From positions 248,001 through 312,000 of the forward strand of contig NZ_OZ032151.1 of assembly GCF_964026475.1 (NCBI RefSeq): DNA of 64,000 bases. Reading direction: 5' to 3'. Each line of letters opens with the position of its first letter. Within the stretch, counting starts at the first letter, position 1. The notes under the pieces are model-generated. The model saw only the letters and a program-made list of their open reading frames with translations, had not been told where the DNA came from and did not search any database. Source of the stretch: Candidatus Tisiphia endosymbiont of Nemotelus nigrinus. Its GTDB lineage: Bacteria; Pseudomonadota; Alphaproteobacteria; Rickettsiales; Rickettsiaceae. Of this stretch, positions 37,926 through 48,693 are shown piece by piece. The position numbers and the translations under genes are program-made.

Positions 37926-40900
37926 ATGGCTAAAAAACAAAAATTCTTTAAAAATTTGCTGACTAGCGTGTCAGTTGCCTCTATTGTCGCAAGCATAGGG
38001 GGAAGTGGCTCGGCTTTTGGTGCTACAGTTGATACTAGTGCTGGTGGTCCTGGTGGTGCTGTTGATCTTAGTACTATTATTCCTGCTATTCCTCCTATTG
38101 CTGTTGATAATTGGGTACGATTTAGTGCTGCTGATACACTTACAATTGATGCAGGAGCCGTTGGTCAAATAGCTGGAATTGATGTAGCAAATACTCCAGG
38201 CGGGCCTACCATAGTAAATAGAGATTTTATTACAGGACCTATCGTAGGTGTTGCTGGCCCTATGCATGTTACCATTAACGACAAAGAACTAACATTAAAC
38301 GGAGCTGCTGATCCTAAGGATGTAAATAAATATGATAAATTAGGGAATATAGAGTTCACTAATGCAGCCTCAACTCTTGTAGTTCATCCTGATGGTGTTG
38401 CTGGAAACATAGTACTCCCTGGTAATATCACTACGACTGCTCCTAATCAAGGCATATTAACCTTCGAAGGAGCTGGTACAGTAGAGGGGACAATCGGTAC
38501 TAAAGTTGATAATTTAGCCGAGATTAATATTGGCGATGGAAACGTTGAGCTTAAAAAAGATGTTTTTACTCAAATACTTAAATTTGGTGGTGCTAATAAC
38601 AAAATTGTAACAATTGGTAGTGATTTTACAGGTGAAGTTGATTTTGGTGCAGCTAATGGAGGAACGCTAACTTTCAATAACGCTGCTAATACAACATTCG
38701 AGTCAACAATAGTTAATGGTGCAAATGGTACTTTAAATGTTCAGACTAACATCACAGCTACCAATGCAGACATTGGCAATATTAATACTATAAATATTGG
38801 TACTGATGATGGTGCTGGTACGACTACAGCTGGTATCTTAGCAATACAAGCTCCAGCTGGTGGGGTTAATCTCCTTGATGTAACAGCTGCAGGTGCAGGT
38901 GCAAATGCAAAAATTAACTTCTTGGATAAAAAATCGACATTGAAATTGTATATAGATGCAGCTGCAGGTGCTGATAGTACCATAACCTTTCATCAGGATT
39001 TACTAGGAATGCTTGGTAATGGTGGAATCGTGTTGCTAGAGGGGACAAATGCTAATACTTTAACTGTACAATCTAATGATGGTACAAGAGCTCTTGGAAC
39101 AAATGCTGCAAAGCTAGATAAGTTGCAAGTTCGTGGTAAGGTGACTGTTGCAGGAGATAATACTGCTAATAGACTTGATGTCAGTAATGTCAATATATTG
39201 AACATTACTAAGGATGCAGTATTTACTGACGAGAGTGCCACCTCATCCCAGATTGCTGAGATACACATTGGAGCAGATGGTGGTGCTGGTGCTGGCAAAG
39301 CAAACTATATACTGGATGCAGACTATGGTGATTTTAATATTCTGAAGGATAGTGCAATTGCTTTTAATGCTGCAGATGCTCAGTTAACATTACGGAATAG
39401 TAGTGCTTTACATGACAGAATTATAACCTTTCATGAGAGCTTACCAGGAATGGCTGGTGGTGGTGGTATCGTATCGTTGGAGGCTAATAAGGGTGGGAGT
39501 TTATCTGTACAATCTTCAGATGGGATAAAAACTCTTGGGGCAGTTGGTGCAAGGCTAGATGAATTGCAGGTGCGTGGTAAGGTGAATATCTTAGGAAAGT
39601 CCGATAAGCCGCAAATTGATTTCAGTAATGTAGATAAGTTGAGTGTTATTAATGGGGCAACATTTATTGATAGAATTGCCTCCTCAGCCCAAGTTGCTGA
39701 GATTCATATTGGTGCTGCTGATGCTGCTGTTCCTGTTGTTGCTGGTCCAGCAACCTACATAATTGATGCAAAATATGGTAGTTTTAGTATTTTAAAGACT
39801 AAGACTGTTGGGGGCGGTAATAAAAGAATTATTTTTGATGCTGCAAATGCTCAGTTAACATTACGGAATAGTAGTACTTTACATGACAGAACTATAACCT
39901 TTCATGAGAGCTTACCAGGATTTAATGATCCTGCTCATCCTGGCGGTGCTATTGATCATGGTGGAATCGTATCGTTGGAGGGTACAGATGCTCATAGTTT
40001 AATTTTAAAATCTGATGATGGTGCAAGAACTCTTGGAACTGATGCTAACAAGCTAAATGAATTGCAGGTGCGTGGTAATGTAACTATCAGAGGAAAGGAT
40101 AATAGACTTGATGTCAGTAATGCCAAGGTGCTGAACGTTATTAAGGGGGCAGTATTTACTGACGAGAGTACCACCTCATCCCAAGTTGCTGAGATTCATA
40201 TTGGTGCAGATGGTGGTGGTCTTCCTGCTGTTGCTGGTGTAGGTCGAGCAACCTACATAATTGATGCAAGATATAATGATATTGACATTTTAGCGCCTAA
40301 GGCTGGTGGGGGCGGTAATAACAGAATTATTTTTGATGATGCAGATGCTCAGTTAACATTACGAAATACGAGTGCTAAAAGAGATGGAACTGTAACCTTT
40401 CATGAGAGCTTACCAGGATTTCTTGGTGCCGTTAATGGTGGTATCGTATCGTTGGAGGGTACAGATGCTTATAGTTTAATTTTAAAATCTGATAATGGTG
40501 CAAGAACTCTTGGAACTAATGCTAACACGTTAAATGAATTGCAGGTGCGTGGTAATGTAACTATCAGAGGAGATAACACTGATCCTGTTGCTGTTAACCG
40601 TAATAGACTTGATGTCAGTAATGCCAAGGTGCTGAACGTTATTAAGGGGGCAGTATTTACTGACGAGAGTACCACCTCATCCCAGATTGCTGAGATACAT
40701 ATTGGAGCAGATGGTGGTGGTCTTCCTGCTGTTGCTGGTGTAGGTCCAGCAACCTACATAATTGATGCAAAATATAATGATTTTAATATTTTGAATGGTA
40801 ATACAATTACTTTTAAGGCTGCAGGTGCTCAGTTAACATTACGAAATAGTGGAACTGCTGACAAAGAGATAATTTTTCATGAGAGCTTACCAGGATTTAA

Positions 40901-43900
40901 TGATCTTGCTCATCCTGGTGGTGCTATTGATCATGGTGGAATCGTATCGTTGGAGGGTGGGAATACAAATACTCATCGTTTAATTTTAAAATCTGATGAT
41001 GGTACAAGAACTCTTGGAACAGGTGCTGGTGGTCACAAGATAGAACAATTGCAAGTGCATGGTCACGTGACTATCAGAGGAATGGATGTTGCTACAGCGG
41101 GGGCACTTGGCGGTGGGGCTGTTCCCGATAGACTTGATGTCAGTAATGCCTTGACATTGAACCTTGCTAAGGATGCATTATTTACTGACGAGAGTGCCAC
41201 CTCATCTCAGATTCCTAAGATTCATATTGGTGGTGATGCTCATAGTCAAGCAACTTACGTACTAGATGCCAAATATGGTGATTTTAATATTTTAACTGCT
41301 GCTGATCAATTTCATTTCGCGCATGAAGATTCTAGTTTAACATTACAGAATAGTGGTACAACGGATAGAGTGATAACTTTAGACAATAGTTTAGACCCAG
41401 GTGTAGCTGATCAAGGTAGAGTTATACTCAACTCTACTACAAATAAATTAAAGATTGATGGAGGAGCAGGTAAAAGTTTAGGTACTGCTCATTTATTAGC
41501 AATACTAGAGTTTAGAGGCAATGGAAATCTTGAGGTAGTTCCAGACATATATGCTAAAGGGATATTTTTAGGGGCAGCTGAAGTAACAACCAACAATATT
41601 ACTGCTGATACTATTGAATTTGTGAAAGGTATTAAGTTTAATGCTAATGGTAACATAGGTAATGTGGATTTCCATAATAAAGCAGGTGAAATTATTCTAG
41701 CAAATAATAAGAGTATTGGTACTGTAACAGGAGCTAATGCTGGTACATTAACCTTTGCAGGAAATGGTGAAGCTGGTGCTATTAATGGTATAGCAACAGT
41801 AAACTTCAATGGAGCTGGTATTGTAGAGTTAGATGAAGCTAGTGCTACGAATTTTAATATTAAAAATGTTGGTGCTAATATTAGCACTACTGGTCCATTG
41901 AATGGTAATGTGAAGTTTGAGGCTGCTGGTAAACTAACTGCTGGTGCAGATGTTGCAGGTAATGTTAATTTTGATAGCACAGCTGGTGAATTAACATTTA
42001 ACCGTGCTGCAACATTCTCCTCAACAATAGCTAATGCTGCAAATGCTATTTTAAATGTTCAGACTAACCTTATAGCTAACAATGCACAGATTGGAACGAT
42101 TAAGATCATAAATATTGGTGTTCCTGGTGTTGCTCCTATTGATAAGGTTCTAAAAATAAATGCCTCAGCCGCTAATGTTAATCTTCTTAGTGCTGCTAAT
42201 GCAGAAATCAATTTCTTACATGCAGATTCAAGATTGGAATTGTATAGTAACGTTGCTGGTAAATCCATAACTTTTGATAATAACTTACTAGGAGGAGTAG
42301 CAGGAGCTGGTAATGGTGGAGTCGTATCGATACATGGTGATGGTCGTATTTTAACTCTAAAATCTGCAGGTGGAAATAAAACCCTTGGAGGACCTGTTAA
42401 CAAGCTAAGTACATTATATGTTAATGGTCAAGTTACCGTCGCAGGGGGAAATGATGCACTTAATGTCGCTAATACGCTGGTATTAAATATTACTAATGGA
42501 GCAGAATTTATCGATGAGAGCGGTACTTCAGCCCAGATTGCTCAGATCAATATTGGTGAGGTTGCTGGCCCAGCAACTTACGTACTGGATGCCAAACATG
42601 GTGATTTTCATATTTTAGCTACTAACAACATTACTTTTTCGCATGCAGATGCTCAGTTAACATTACGTAATAGTAATACTGTACAGCTTGAAAGGATTAT
42701 AACTTTGGACAATGCTCTAGACCCCGGTACTGATAATAAAGGTATAGTTAAGTTCGATTCTGTTGTTGCTGACAAAACATTAAAGATTGCCGGGAAAACT
42801 CAAAGTTTAGGTACTAATGACCATAGACTAAATGGAATAATATTTTCTGGTGCGGGTAAATTTACCATTGAACCTCGTATTTATACTACAGATATAGAAT
42901 TAGATGTACCTGAGATAGAGCTGAATGATGTTAATAGTAATATTAAATTTCTCCGAGATACTAAATTCAAAGCTAGTGGTACTATCACAGGTAATGTGGA
43001 TTTCAATAATCAGAGCGGTACGCTTGCACTAGAAAATAATCAAAACATCACTGGCTATGTAACTAGCAGCAATGGTGTCAATGGAACTTTAAAGTTCGTG
43101 GGTAGTGGTTCCGTAGGTGGTGTAATTACTAATTTAAAAACGTTAGAAGCAGGTGCCGGTGATGTGACATTAGCTACTGGTGATCATACCATAGAGGAAA
43201 TCCAGGGTAATGGTACGCAAAACTTAACTTTTGCTAGTGGTTTTAATTTAACAGGTGATATTAACCCAAATGGCGGAGATAAAGTTGGTTTAATATTCCA
43301 AGGTAGTGGCAGTATTACTGGGGTTGTCGGGACTAACAATAATCCGGTTGGTAATATCCAAGTTCAAGCTTATACTGTGGCATTTGGTGATCTAATTCAT
43401 GCTCAAGAGATAACTATATCAGGTACTGCTGAGATTGCTGCCAATGTCACCGCCACTAATATTACTGGCGCTCAAGGTACGGTTAGATTTAATAACCAAC
43501 AAGATATTGAGGTTAATAGCGCGATAGGCATCGGGAATGTAGAAATAGCCGGAAGTAATGTGAAAGCCAACAAGGTAGTTTCAGCGAGTAGTGTTAATTT
43601 CACTAGTTCTCAAGAGGCAACTTTGACCTTAAACGAACAGAGTACTATAAGTAACATTACAACAACTGGTAATCAGGTGCATAGTTTAGCATTACATGAG
43701 GATCTTACTATTGCAGGTAATGTTGGAACAGGAAGTAACAGATTCAAAGAGATTGAATTACAAGGTGATCATACAGTTAGCATTACTAACAGTAATCTCT
43801 ATGCTGCTGTGTTAACCACAACTAATAATAGCGGTAAAGTAATATTTAACTCGAGTGGTAGCATCGCTTATGGTAATTTAGGAGCGGATAAGCTTAGATT

Positions 43901-45953
43901 ATCTGATGTAACTTTTGATAGTAACTCTACGGTGAAAGGTGATGTTTACTCCAAGAAAATAACCATTAATGCTGATAAAACGGCAATTTTTGCTGGTATC
44001 GAGAAAAGAACTATGGCTATCCCAGGGGTAAATGTAGACAGGGCTATTTTACCAAGACTAATTGAGCAATTTACCTATTACACACAAATTGATTCGGACA
44101 ATATATACGCTAATCAATCGTCTAAGATGAAGTTTGATAATGCAGCATTAGTTAAGGCTTCAATTAATGGTGGACAGGTAATATTAGCAGGTGATGTATG
44201 GTTTAAAGACAAAGTAGAATCAACCGCTCATGTAACCTTTGAACCAAATAAATATGTAATATTAGAAAACGATATTACATTTGCTAGCATTGAAGCCAAT
44301 CAAGCCAAGATAATTATGTTACCTGAAAAGGGAACTATAGCTATGACTGGTGATTTAACGGCTGAAAATTTAATCATGGATCTTGGAACTGGGCAATTAA
44401 AATATGCTGGTAATGCAAAGCTAAAAACTCTAGAACTGCATACTTTCTATGACACCTCAAAAATGGCAGGTGGTAATATAGAGATTCAGAAGGATAGTAA
44501 ACTGGATATATCACAACTAGACAAACTGAAAATAAAAGTAATAGCACGATCTGATATTAACAAAATTTCTGAAGATACTACATATACTCTGATTTCATCA
44601 GTTAATAAAGATGGTATTATTGGAAAAGATAAAATTGATATTGACCTTAATACAGATGCTGAACAAAACCGCTTTGTCAAATGGAGCATTGATCATGATA
44701 CTCTGACCCTACGTGCAAAGGATGTTTCGAAGGAAGAGTTAGGGAAATTCAAGGAAAAGTTAGAGGAGAAATTAAAGGAAAATTCAGATGGTAAATCAGA
44801 TGATGGTTCTGATAGCTTATCAGAACAACTGAAACTTGTTGAAATGTTTATGCATGCTGAACAAGGTAGTGATGCTGCTAATTGTAACAACCATATTGGT
44901 AACATGAATGAAGATAAGGTTGGAGAGTTATTTAAGAGATTATTACCTGGTAAAAAAGCTTCAATAGAACAAAGTCCAATGAATGTAATATCTGAAGTAA
45001 TGACATTAACGAGTTTAGCTGTTAATAATCAAATTGCTGTAAGAATAGATGGACAGAAACCTATAGCAGCTATAGGAGCTGGTGATGATGATAAAAAAAT
45101 GTATGGAGTATGGGCTAGCCCGTTCTATGGTACTGCTAACCAAAAAATACAACAAGGAGTTAGTGGTTATAACATGAAATCGGCGGGCTTAATTGTCGGT
45201 TTTGATGGATTAGTACATGATAACTTGTTACTTGGTGCAGCTTATAGCTTAATTGATACAAAAATGTCTCATAAGAATCAAAAAAATGGTGATAAAACTA
45301 ATGGTACAACTAATATCTTCTCTTTATATGGTTTATATCAATTTGCCGGTAATTGGTTTGCTGAAGCGATAGCATCATATGGTATAACTAAGGTTAAAAA
45401 CTTAGAAGGGCGTGTAATTTCAACTAATTTGAGAAGTGTCACTGCTCTAGATACAGCTGTTGCTAAATATAAATCTATTTCTTACGGCGGGCAACTACTT
45501 GCTGGATATAATTATCAACCTTCTGAAAAGTTAACGATCACGCCAACTATTGGGGTCAGATATACACAATTTAAGGATTCTGGTTATACGGAAACTGGTA
45601 GATCATACCAAAATCTAGCTGTTAAAAAGAGAACGTACAATAAAGTTGAAGGTATTTTAGGTTTAAGCACTGCGACAAACATACAGTTAGACCAATTGCT
45701 GTTAACACCAGAAGTGCATGGTTATGTTAATTATGACTTCAAAGGAAAAGCACCAGTAATTGATGCAAGATTAGATGGAATAGATAAGCCATTACCAACC
45801 AAGTTAGTTAAACCTTCTAGGCTATTCTTTACTGTTGGTACTAGCTTGACTGCAAAACACAATATGATGGAATATGGTGTTGCCTATAATGCCCACATTG
45901 CTAAAAAATATATTGGCCACCAAGGTAGTTTAAAGCTTAAAGTAAATTTCTAG
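37926..45953 (+). CDS. Giant Sca-family surface autotransporter (rOmpA/rOmpB-like)
   Basis: 2,675 residues, type V secretion, likely an adhesin exposed on the cell surface. Signal peptide MAKKQKFFKNLL...GGSGSAFG (about 1-32). The passenger is beta-rich, with Gly/Asn/Thr-rich strands expected of a beta-helix. Residues about 355-1160 hold five or six long repeats of 147-170 residues, each with LPG...GGIVSLEG, TLGTNANKLNELQVRGNVTI, RLDVSNAKVLN, FTDESTTSSQIAEIHIG and DAQLTLRNS. A helical linker (about 2255-2370) precedes the beta-barrel (about 2391-2675: GVWASPFYG ... MMEYGVAYNAHIAKKY ... LKLKVNF), ending in Phe. The barrel resembles the rOmpA (Sca0) and rOmpB (Sca5) barrels; I cannot decide which. 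No stop interrupts it. Confidence 0.93.
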   Translation: MAKKQKFFKNLLTSVSVASIVASIGGSGSAFGATVDTSAGGPGGAVDLSTIIPAIPPIAVDNWVRFSAADTLTIDAGAVGQIAGIDVANTPGGPTIVNRDFITGPIVGVAGPMHVTINDKELTLNGAADPKDVNKYDKLGNIEFTNAASTLVVHPDGVAGNIVLPGNITTTAPNQGILTFEGAGTVEGTIGTKVDNLAEINIGDGNVELKKDVFTQILKFGGANNKIVTIGSDFTGEVDFGAANGGTLTFNNAANTTFESTIVNGANGTLNVQTNITATNADIGNINTINIGTDDGAGTTTAGILAIQAPAGGVNLLDVTAAGAGANAKINFLDKKSTLKLYIDAAAGADSTITFHQDLLGMLGNGGIVLLEGTNANTLTVQSNDGTRALGTNAAKLDKLQVRGKVTVAGDNTANRLDVSNVNILNITKDAVFTDESATSSQIAEIHIGADGGAGAGKANYILDADYGDFNILKDSAIAFNAADAQLTLRNSSALHDRIITFHESLPGMAGGGGIVSLEANKGGSLSVQSSDGIKTLGAVGARLDELQVRGKVNILGKSDKPQIDFSNVDKLSVINGATFIDRIASSAQVAEIHIGAADAAVPVVAGPATYIIDAKYGSFSILKTKTVGGGNKRIIFDAANAQLTLRNSSTLHDRTITFHESLPGFNDPAHPGGAIDHGGIVSLEGTDAHSLILKSDDGARTLGTDANKLNELQVRGNVTIRGKDNRLDVSNAKVLNVIKGAVFTDESTTSSQVAEIHIGADGGGLPAVAGVGRATYIIDARYNDIDILAPKAGGGGNNRIIFDDADAQLTLRNTSAKRDGTVTFHESLPGFLGAVNGGIVSLEGTDAYSLILKSDNGARTLGTNANTLNELQVRGNVTIRGDNTDPVAVNRNRLDVSNAKVLNVIKGAVFTDESTTSSQIAEIHIGADGGGLPAVAGVGPATYIIDAKYNDFNILNGNTITFKAAGAQLTLRNSGTADKEIIFHESLPGFNDLAHPGGAIDHGGIVSLEGGNTNTHRLILKSDDGTRTLGTGAGGHKIEQLQVHGHVTIRGMDVATAGALGGGAVPDRLDVSNALTLNLAKDALFTDESATSSQIPKIHIGGDAHSQATYVLDAKYGDFNILTAADQFHFAHEDSSLTLQNSGTTDRVITLDNSLDPGVADQGRVILNSTTNKLKIDGGAGKSLGTAHLLAILEFRGNGNLEVVPDIYAKGIFLGAAEVTTNNITADTIEFVKGIKFNANGNIGNVDFHNKAGEIILANNKSIGTVTGANAGTLTFAGNGEAGAINGIATVNFNGAGIVELDEASATNFNIKNVGANISTTGPLNGNVKFEAAGKLTAGADVAGNVNFDSTAGELTFNRAATFSSTIANAANAILNVQTNLIANNAQIGTIKIINIGVPGVAPIDKVLKINASAANVNLLSAANAEINFLHADSRLELYSNVAGKSITFDNNLLGGVAGAGNGGVVSIHGDGRILTLKSAGGNKTLGGPVNKLSTLYVNGQVTVAGGNDALNVANTLVLNITNGAEFIDESGTSAQIAQINIGEVAGPATYVLDAKHGDFHILATNNITFSHADAQLTLRNSNTVQLERIITLDNALDPGTDNKGIVKFDSVVADKTLKIAGKTQSLGTNDHRLNGIIFSGAGKFTIEPRIYTTDIELDVPEIELNDVNSNIKFLRDTKFKASGTITGNVDFNNQSGTLALENNQNITGYVTSSNGVNGTLKFVGSGSVGGVITNLKTLEAGAGDVTLATGDHTIEEIQGNGTQNLTFASGFNLTGDINPNGGDKVGLIFQGSGSITGVVGTNNNPVGNIQVQAYTVAFGDLIHAQEITISGTAEIAANVTATNITGAQGTVRFNNQQDIEVNSAIGIGNVEIAGSNVKANKVVSASSVNFTSSQEATLTLNEQSTISNITTTGNQVHSLALHEDLTIAGNVGTGSNRFKEIELQGDHTVSITNSNLYAAVLTTTNNSGKVIFNSSGSIAYGNLGADKLRLSDVTFDSNSTVKGDVYSKKITINADKTAIFAGIEKRTMAIPGVNVDRAILPRLIEQFTYYTQIDSDNIYANQSSKMKFDNAALVKASINGGQVILAGDVWFKDKVESTAHVTFEPNKYVILENDITFASIEANQAKIIMLPEKGTIAMTGDLTAENLIMDLGTGQLKYAGNAKLKTLELHTFYDTSKMAGGNIEIQKDSKLDISQLDKLKIKVIARSDINKISEDTTYTLISSVNKDGIIGKDKIDIDLNTDAEQNRFVKWSIDHDTLTLRAKDVSKEELGKFKEKLEEKLKENSDGKSDDGSDSLSEQLKLVEMFMHAEQGSDAANCNNHIGNMNEDKVGELFKRLLPGKKASIEQSPMNVISEVMTLTSLAVNNQIAVRIDGQKPIAAIGAGDDDKKMYGVWASPFYGTANQKIQQGVSGYNMKSAGLIVGFDGLVHDNLLLGAAYSLIDTKMSHKNQKNGDKTNGTTNIFSLYGLYQFAGNWFAEAIASYGITKVKNLEGRVISTNLRSVTALDTAVAKYKSISYGGQLLAGYNYQPSEKLTITPTIGVRYTQFKDSGYTETGRSYQNLAVKKRTYNKVEGILGLSTATNIQLDQLLLTPEVHGYVNYDFKGKAPVIDARLDGIDKPLPTKLVKPSRLFFTVGTSLTAKHNMMEYGVAYNAHIAKKYIGHQGSLKLKVNF

Positions 45954-46003
45954 ATACCTTTACGTCTTACGTCTTCTTGCAGTGACAGTTTTAACTTTAC
46001 ACA

Positions 46004-46102
46004 ACGTCATTGCGAGGAGATACTTTTAAGTAGCGACGAAGTAATCCAAGGAAGTGACTAAAAATGCGTTGCTTCGTTGGCTCACGCCTTCTTGCAATAA
46101 CA
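46004..46102. repeat. Family A palindromic repeat
   Basis: cgtcattgcgaggagatact ... gcgacgaagtaatcc facing gcgttgcttcgttggctcac ... cttcttgcaataa. Lies between the convergent autotransporter and comF; a degenerate half (45966-45987) precedes it. Confidence 0.75.
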
Positions 46103-46112
46103 ATGAGAGTGT

Positions 46113-46844
46113 TTAGGTCATGGCAATTGTCATAACATAAACATTCTCAGCTCCGGACTCTTTCAAGATTTTCGTGCATTTGTTAATCGTAGTTCCGGTG
46201 GTCAGCAAGTCATCTACTAATAATATTCTTTGACCTGTAATTTGATATTTTTTATTCAATATAAGGCTATTTGATAAGTTTTTTTCTCGTTCTTTTTTGG
46301 ATAAAAATGTTTGGGATTTGGTCCATCTTGACTTAATTAATACGTCCGGACTTAGTGGTCTTTTGAGTAACTTGCTGATTTCTATAGCCAAAACCAAAGC
46401 AGGGTTATACATCCTAAACAGTCTTTTGAACCTATTCATCGGAACTGGAATTATTAAGTCAACCTCTTGAATCTCATTATAATATTGTCTATAGAATAAT
46501 TTACTAAAAGTTTTGGCAAGAATGGTTTTGTCTTGATATTTAAAAGTATGAATTATTTTCTTGCTATTCTCGTTAAATTTTATTAAACTACGGGATATGT
46601 TATAATGTGGTTTGTGTTGAAAGCATTTTGTACAACACATATCATCTAGAATTGATATATCTAATCTACAGCCACAAACAATACAGTAGGGTTTTGTAAT
46701 AAAATCAAGTTTCTTCCAACAATCTTGGCAAAAATCCTCCTTAGTATCAGTCACTTCAGCACAAGACAAACATCTTGCTGGTAAAATATAATCTATGAGA
46801 TAATTATAAAATCTACTGACATAAGATTTATTGACTTTGTACAC
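46113..46844 (-). CDS. comF: ComF-family phosphoribosyltransferase-like protein
   Basis: 243 residues. The N-terminal zinc ribbon is visible (ARCLSCAEV, FCQDCWKK, YCIVCGCRL, CCTKCFQH). The C-terminal PRTase domain has IPVPMNRFKRLFRMYNPA and the PRPP-binding loop ILLVDDLLTTGTTINKC. ComF proteins are linked to DNA uptake in naturally competent bacteria, and the family is also called GntX; the role in Rickettsia is unknown. A small lipoprotein gene lies 15 bp upstream on the same strand and may be cotranscribed. Confidence 0.92.
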   Translation of the reverse strand: MYKVNKSYVSRFYNYLIDYILPARCLSCAEVTDTKEDFCQDCWKKLDFITKPYCIVCGCRLDISILDDMCCTKCFQHKPHYNISRSLIKFNENSKKIIHTFKYQDKTILAKTFSKLFYRQYYNEIQEVDLIIPVPMNRFKRLFRMYNPALVLAIEISKLLKRPLSPDVLIKSRWTKSQTFLSKKEREKNLSNSLILNKKYQITGQRILLVDDLLTTGTTINKCTKILKESGAENVYVMTIAMT

Positions 46845-46859
46845 TATTAAAGCAAACCT

Positions 46860-47036
46860 TTAAGCGATATCGATGGTTAAATTTACCGGCCTACGAACAC
46901 ATGGATTTCTAATACTAGACTCAATGGATACACAAGGGCTTTTAATTTCATAAGGAGGACCAGAAGTGCATGATAATAATTGCAAAAGCATAACAAAAGG
47001 TAGAAAAAATCTTAATAACTTTGTCATAATTGTCAT
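46860..47036 (-). CDS. Small lipoprotein (DUF2706-like)
   Basis: 58 residues. The start is ATG 47036, with a second in-frame ATG at 47027. It has a lipoprotein signal (MTKLLRFFLPFVMLLQLLSC with the lipobox LLSC), then a short cysteine-containing mature part: TSGPPYEIKSPCVSIESS and RNPCVRRPVNLT. I recall similar 55-60-residue rickettsial lipoproteins under DUF2706 with the YEIKSPCVS motif, but cannot check. Two mature cysteines could form a disulfide. The end lies 15 bp before comF. Confidence 0.75.
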   Translation of the reverse strand: MTIMTKLLRFFLPFVMLLQLLSCTSGPPYEIKSPCVSIESSIRNPCVRRPVNLTIDIA

Positions 47037-47311
47037 TTAAAACTAATAATTTGTTACCTTGACCTTAGGTTAGGTTAACATAATTCACGATATAACTCAA
47101 ACACTTTTAATAAAAAAATAAGTTTTAGATGTAAAATACATAATAGTTTGTGGTATTTTCTTAACAACCAATATATAATGTATACTCAAAAATTGATTTA
47201 CTTCTAAGCTTTGTGAACAAAATTTTAATTGCTTATATTGTGTCAACAAAACCTAGCATCGGAACAAGAATTATAATTTTTAAATATTTGCAAGTAATAT
47301 AAACCAAGAAA

Positions 47312-48604
47312 ATGATGCTAAACACACCCTTTAAAGAAAGACCTCCTTATGCTAAAAAGTATAATAGTTGGCGTATTAGAATTTTATATTCGATAATTAT
47401 TGGATATTCAACATTCATACTTTGTCGTCAGAATTTTAATATTGTAATGCCTGCTTTAATGGATCATTTTGATGTAACCAAAACTCAACTTGGCTGGATT
47501 TTAACAACCGCTTCTATATTTTATGGTGTAGGAAAGTTGTATAATGGATTCCTCAGCGATAGATCAAATGCTCGTATATTTATGGTGGTTGGTCTTGTCT
47601 GTGTGGGTATTATAACATTATTATCAGGGTTTGTTTCCAGTATAACATCGCTTGGTCTTTTGTGGATTCTGAATAATTGGTTTCAATCTATGGGCTGGCC
47701 ACCTGCAACACGTATGCTAACTTATTGGTATGCTTCTAAGGAATTAGGAACAAAATGGTCTTTGGGAGCTACTTCTAATCAAATTGGTGGAGCAATTACT
47801 ATGATAGTATGTGGTTATTTAATAGATGTTTATGGTTGGGAGTCAGCATTTATAATTCCTGGAATAGCGGCATTATTAATATCATTATTTTTATTTAATA
47901 GATTACGTAATTCTCCTAATGAGGTTAATTTACCTATAGTGGAAAAGTATAAAGAATGTGATATTACTTCCAGTAATGAGAGTGATAATTTATTAACAAG
48001 TCGTCAATTAATAAAAATTGTATTTTGTAATAGATTAATGTGGTATGTGTGTTTTGCCAACATGTTTGTTTATATTGTACGTTCAGGTATAATTTTCTGG
48101 GCGCCTGTATTTTTGTGCGAACTAAAAAACATTACTATTGCTCAAGCTGGTTGGCAAGTTGCTTCTTATGATATTTTAAGTTTAGTTGGTGGTATTGTTG
48201 CTGGGTGGATGTCAGATAAAATATTTCAGGGACGACGTGGTCCAGTTGGTTCAGTATTTATGTTTACTTTAGCTTTTACTATCATTTTATTTTGGCAAAT
48301 GCCAAATGAATATGAAATATTTAGTGTTAGTATTCTTGCTTTGGTTGGTTTTTTTGTATCTGGACCACAAGTCTTAATAGGTATTGCTACAGCAGATTTT
48401 ACTAATAAACAAGCTGTTGGTACGGCTAATGGTCTTTCAGGTTTATTTGGTTACCTTGGTGCTGCACTTGCTGGTGTATGTGTTGGTTGGATTTCTGATA
48501 ATTTAGGTTGGAATGGTGTTTTTTTATTTTTTAGCCTTTCTGCTTTCTTGGGGGCAATACTTTTTTCTTTAACTTGGAACTATAGTTCTAGAAAAATTGC
48601 ATAA
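47312..48604 (+). CDS. glpT: MFS organophosphate:phosphate antiporter, GlpT/UhpT-like
   Basis: 430 residues, 12 membrane helices. Inner-membrane exchanger of the OPA family that brings in glycerol-3-phosphate or a related sugar phosphate. Marks: FILCRQNFNIVMPALM (the conserved Arg in helix 1), TQLGWILTTASIFYGVGKLYNG, FLSDRSNARIFM, and NNWFQSMGWPPATRMLTYWY, the UhpT/GlpT signature region. Rickettsiae use such carriers to import host glycerol-3-phosphate for lipid synthesis, which fits plsC in this window. The exact substrate is inferred from the family. Confidence 0.85.
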   Translation: MMLNTPFKERPPYAKKYNSWRIRILYSIIIGYSTFILCRQNFNIVMPALMDHFDVTKTQLGWILTTASIFYGVGKLYNGFLSDRSNARIFMVVGLVCVGIITLLSGFVSSITSLGLLWILNNWFQSMGWPPATRMLTYWYASKELGTKWSLGATSNQIGGAITMIVCGYLIDVYGWESAFIIPGIAALLISLFLFNRLRNSPNEVNLPIVEKYKECDITSSNESDNLLTSRQLIKIVFCNRLMWYVCFANMFVYIVRSGIIFWAPVFLCELKNITIAQAGWQVASYDILSLVGGIVAGWMSDKIFQGRRGPVGSVFMFTLAFTIILFWQMPNEYEIFSVSILALVGFFVSGPQVLIGIATADFTNKQAVGTANGLSGLFGYLGAALAGVCVGWISDNLGWNGVFLFFSLSAFLGAILFSLTWNYSSRKIA

Positions 48605-48693
48605 CATGTTACTTTACCTGTGCTGTTATAATTTACTTGCCAAAAATATATAAATTTATATAAATATTAATAATAAATTAATAAAGGTTTACT

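Noticed and set aside
37971..44905. Many open frames antisense to the autotransporter
   Set aside because: They arise from the Gly/Ala/Asn/Thr-rich composition of the repeats, have no ribosome sites and show no domain features.
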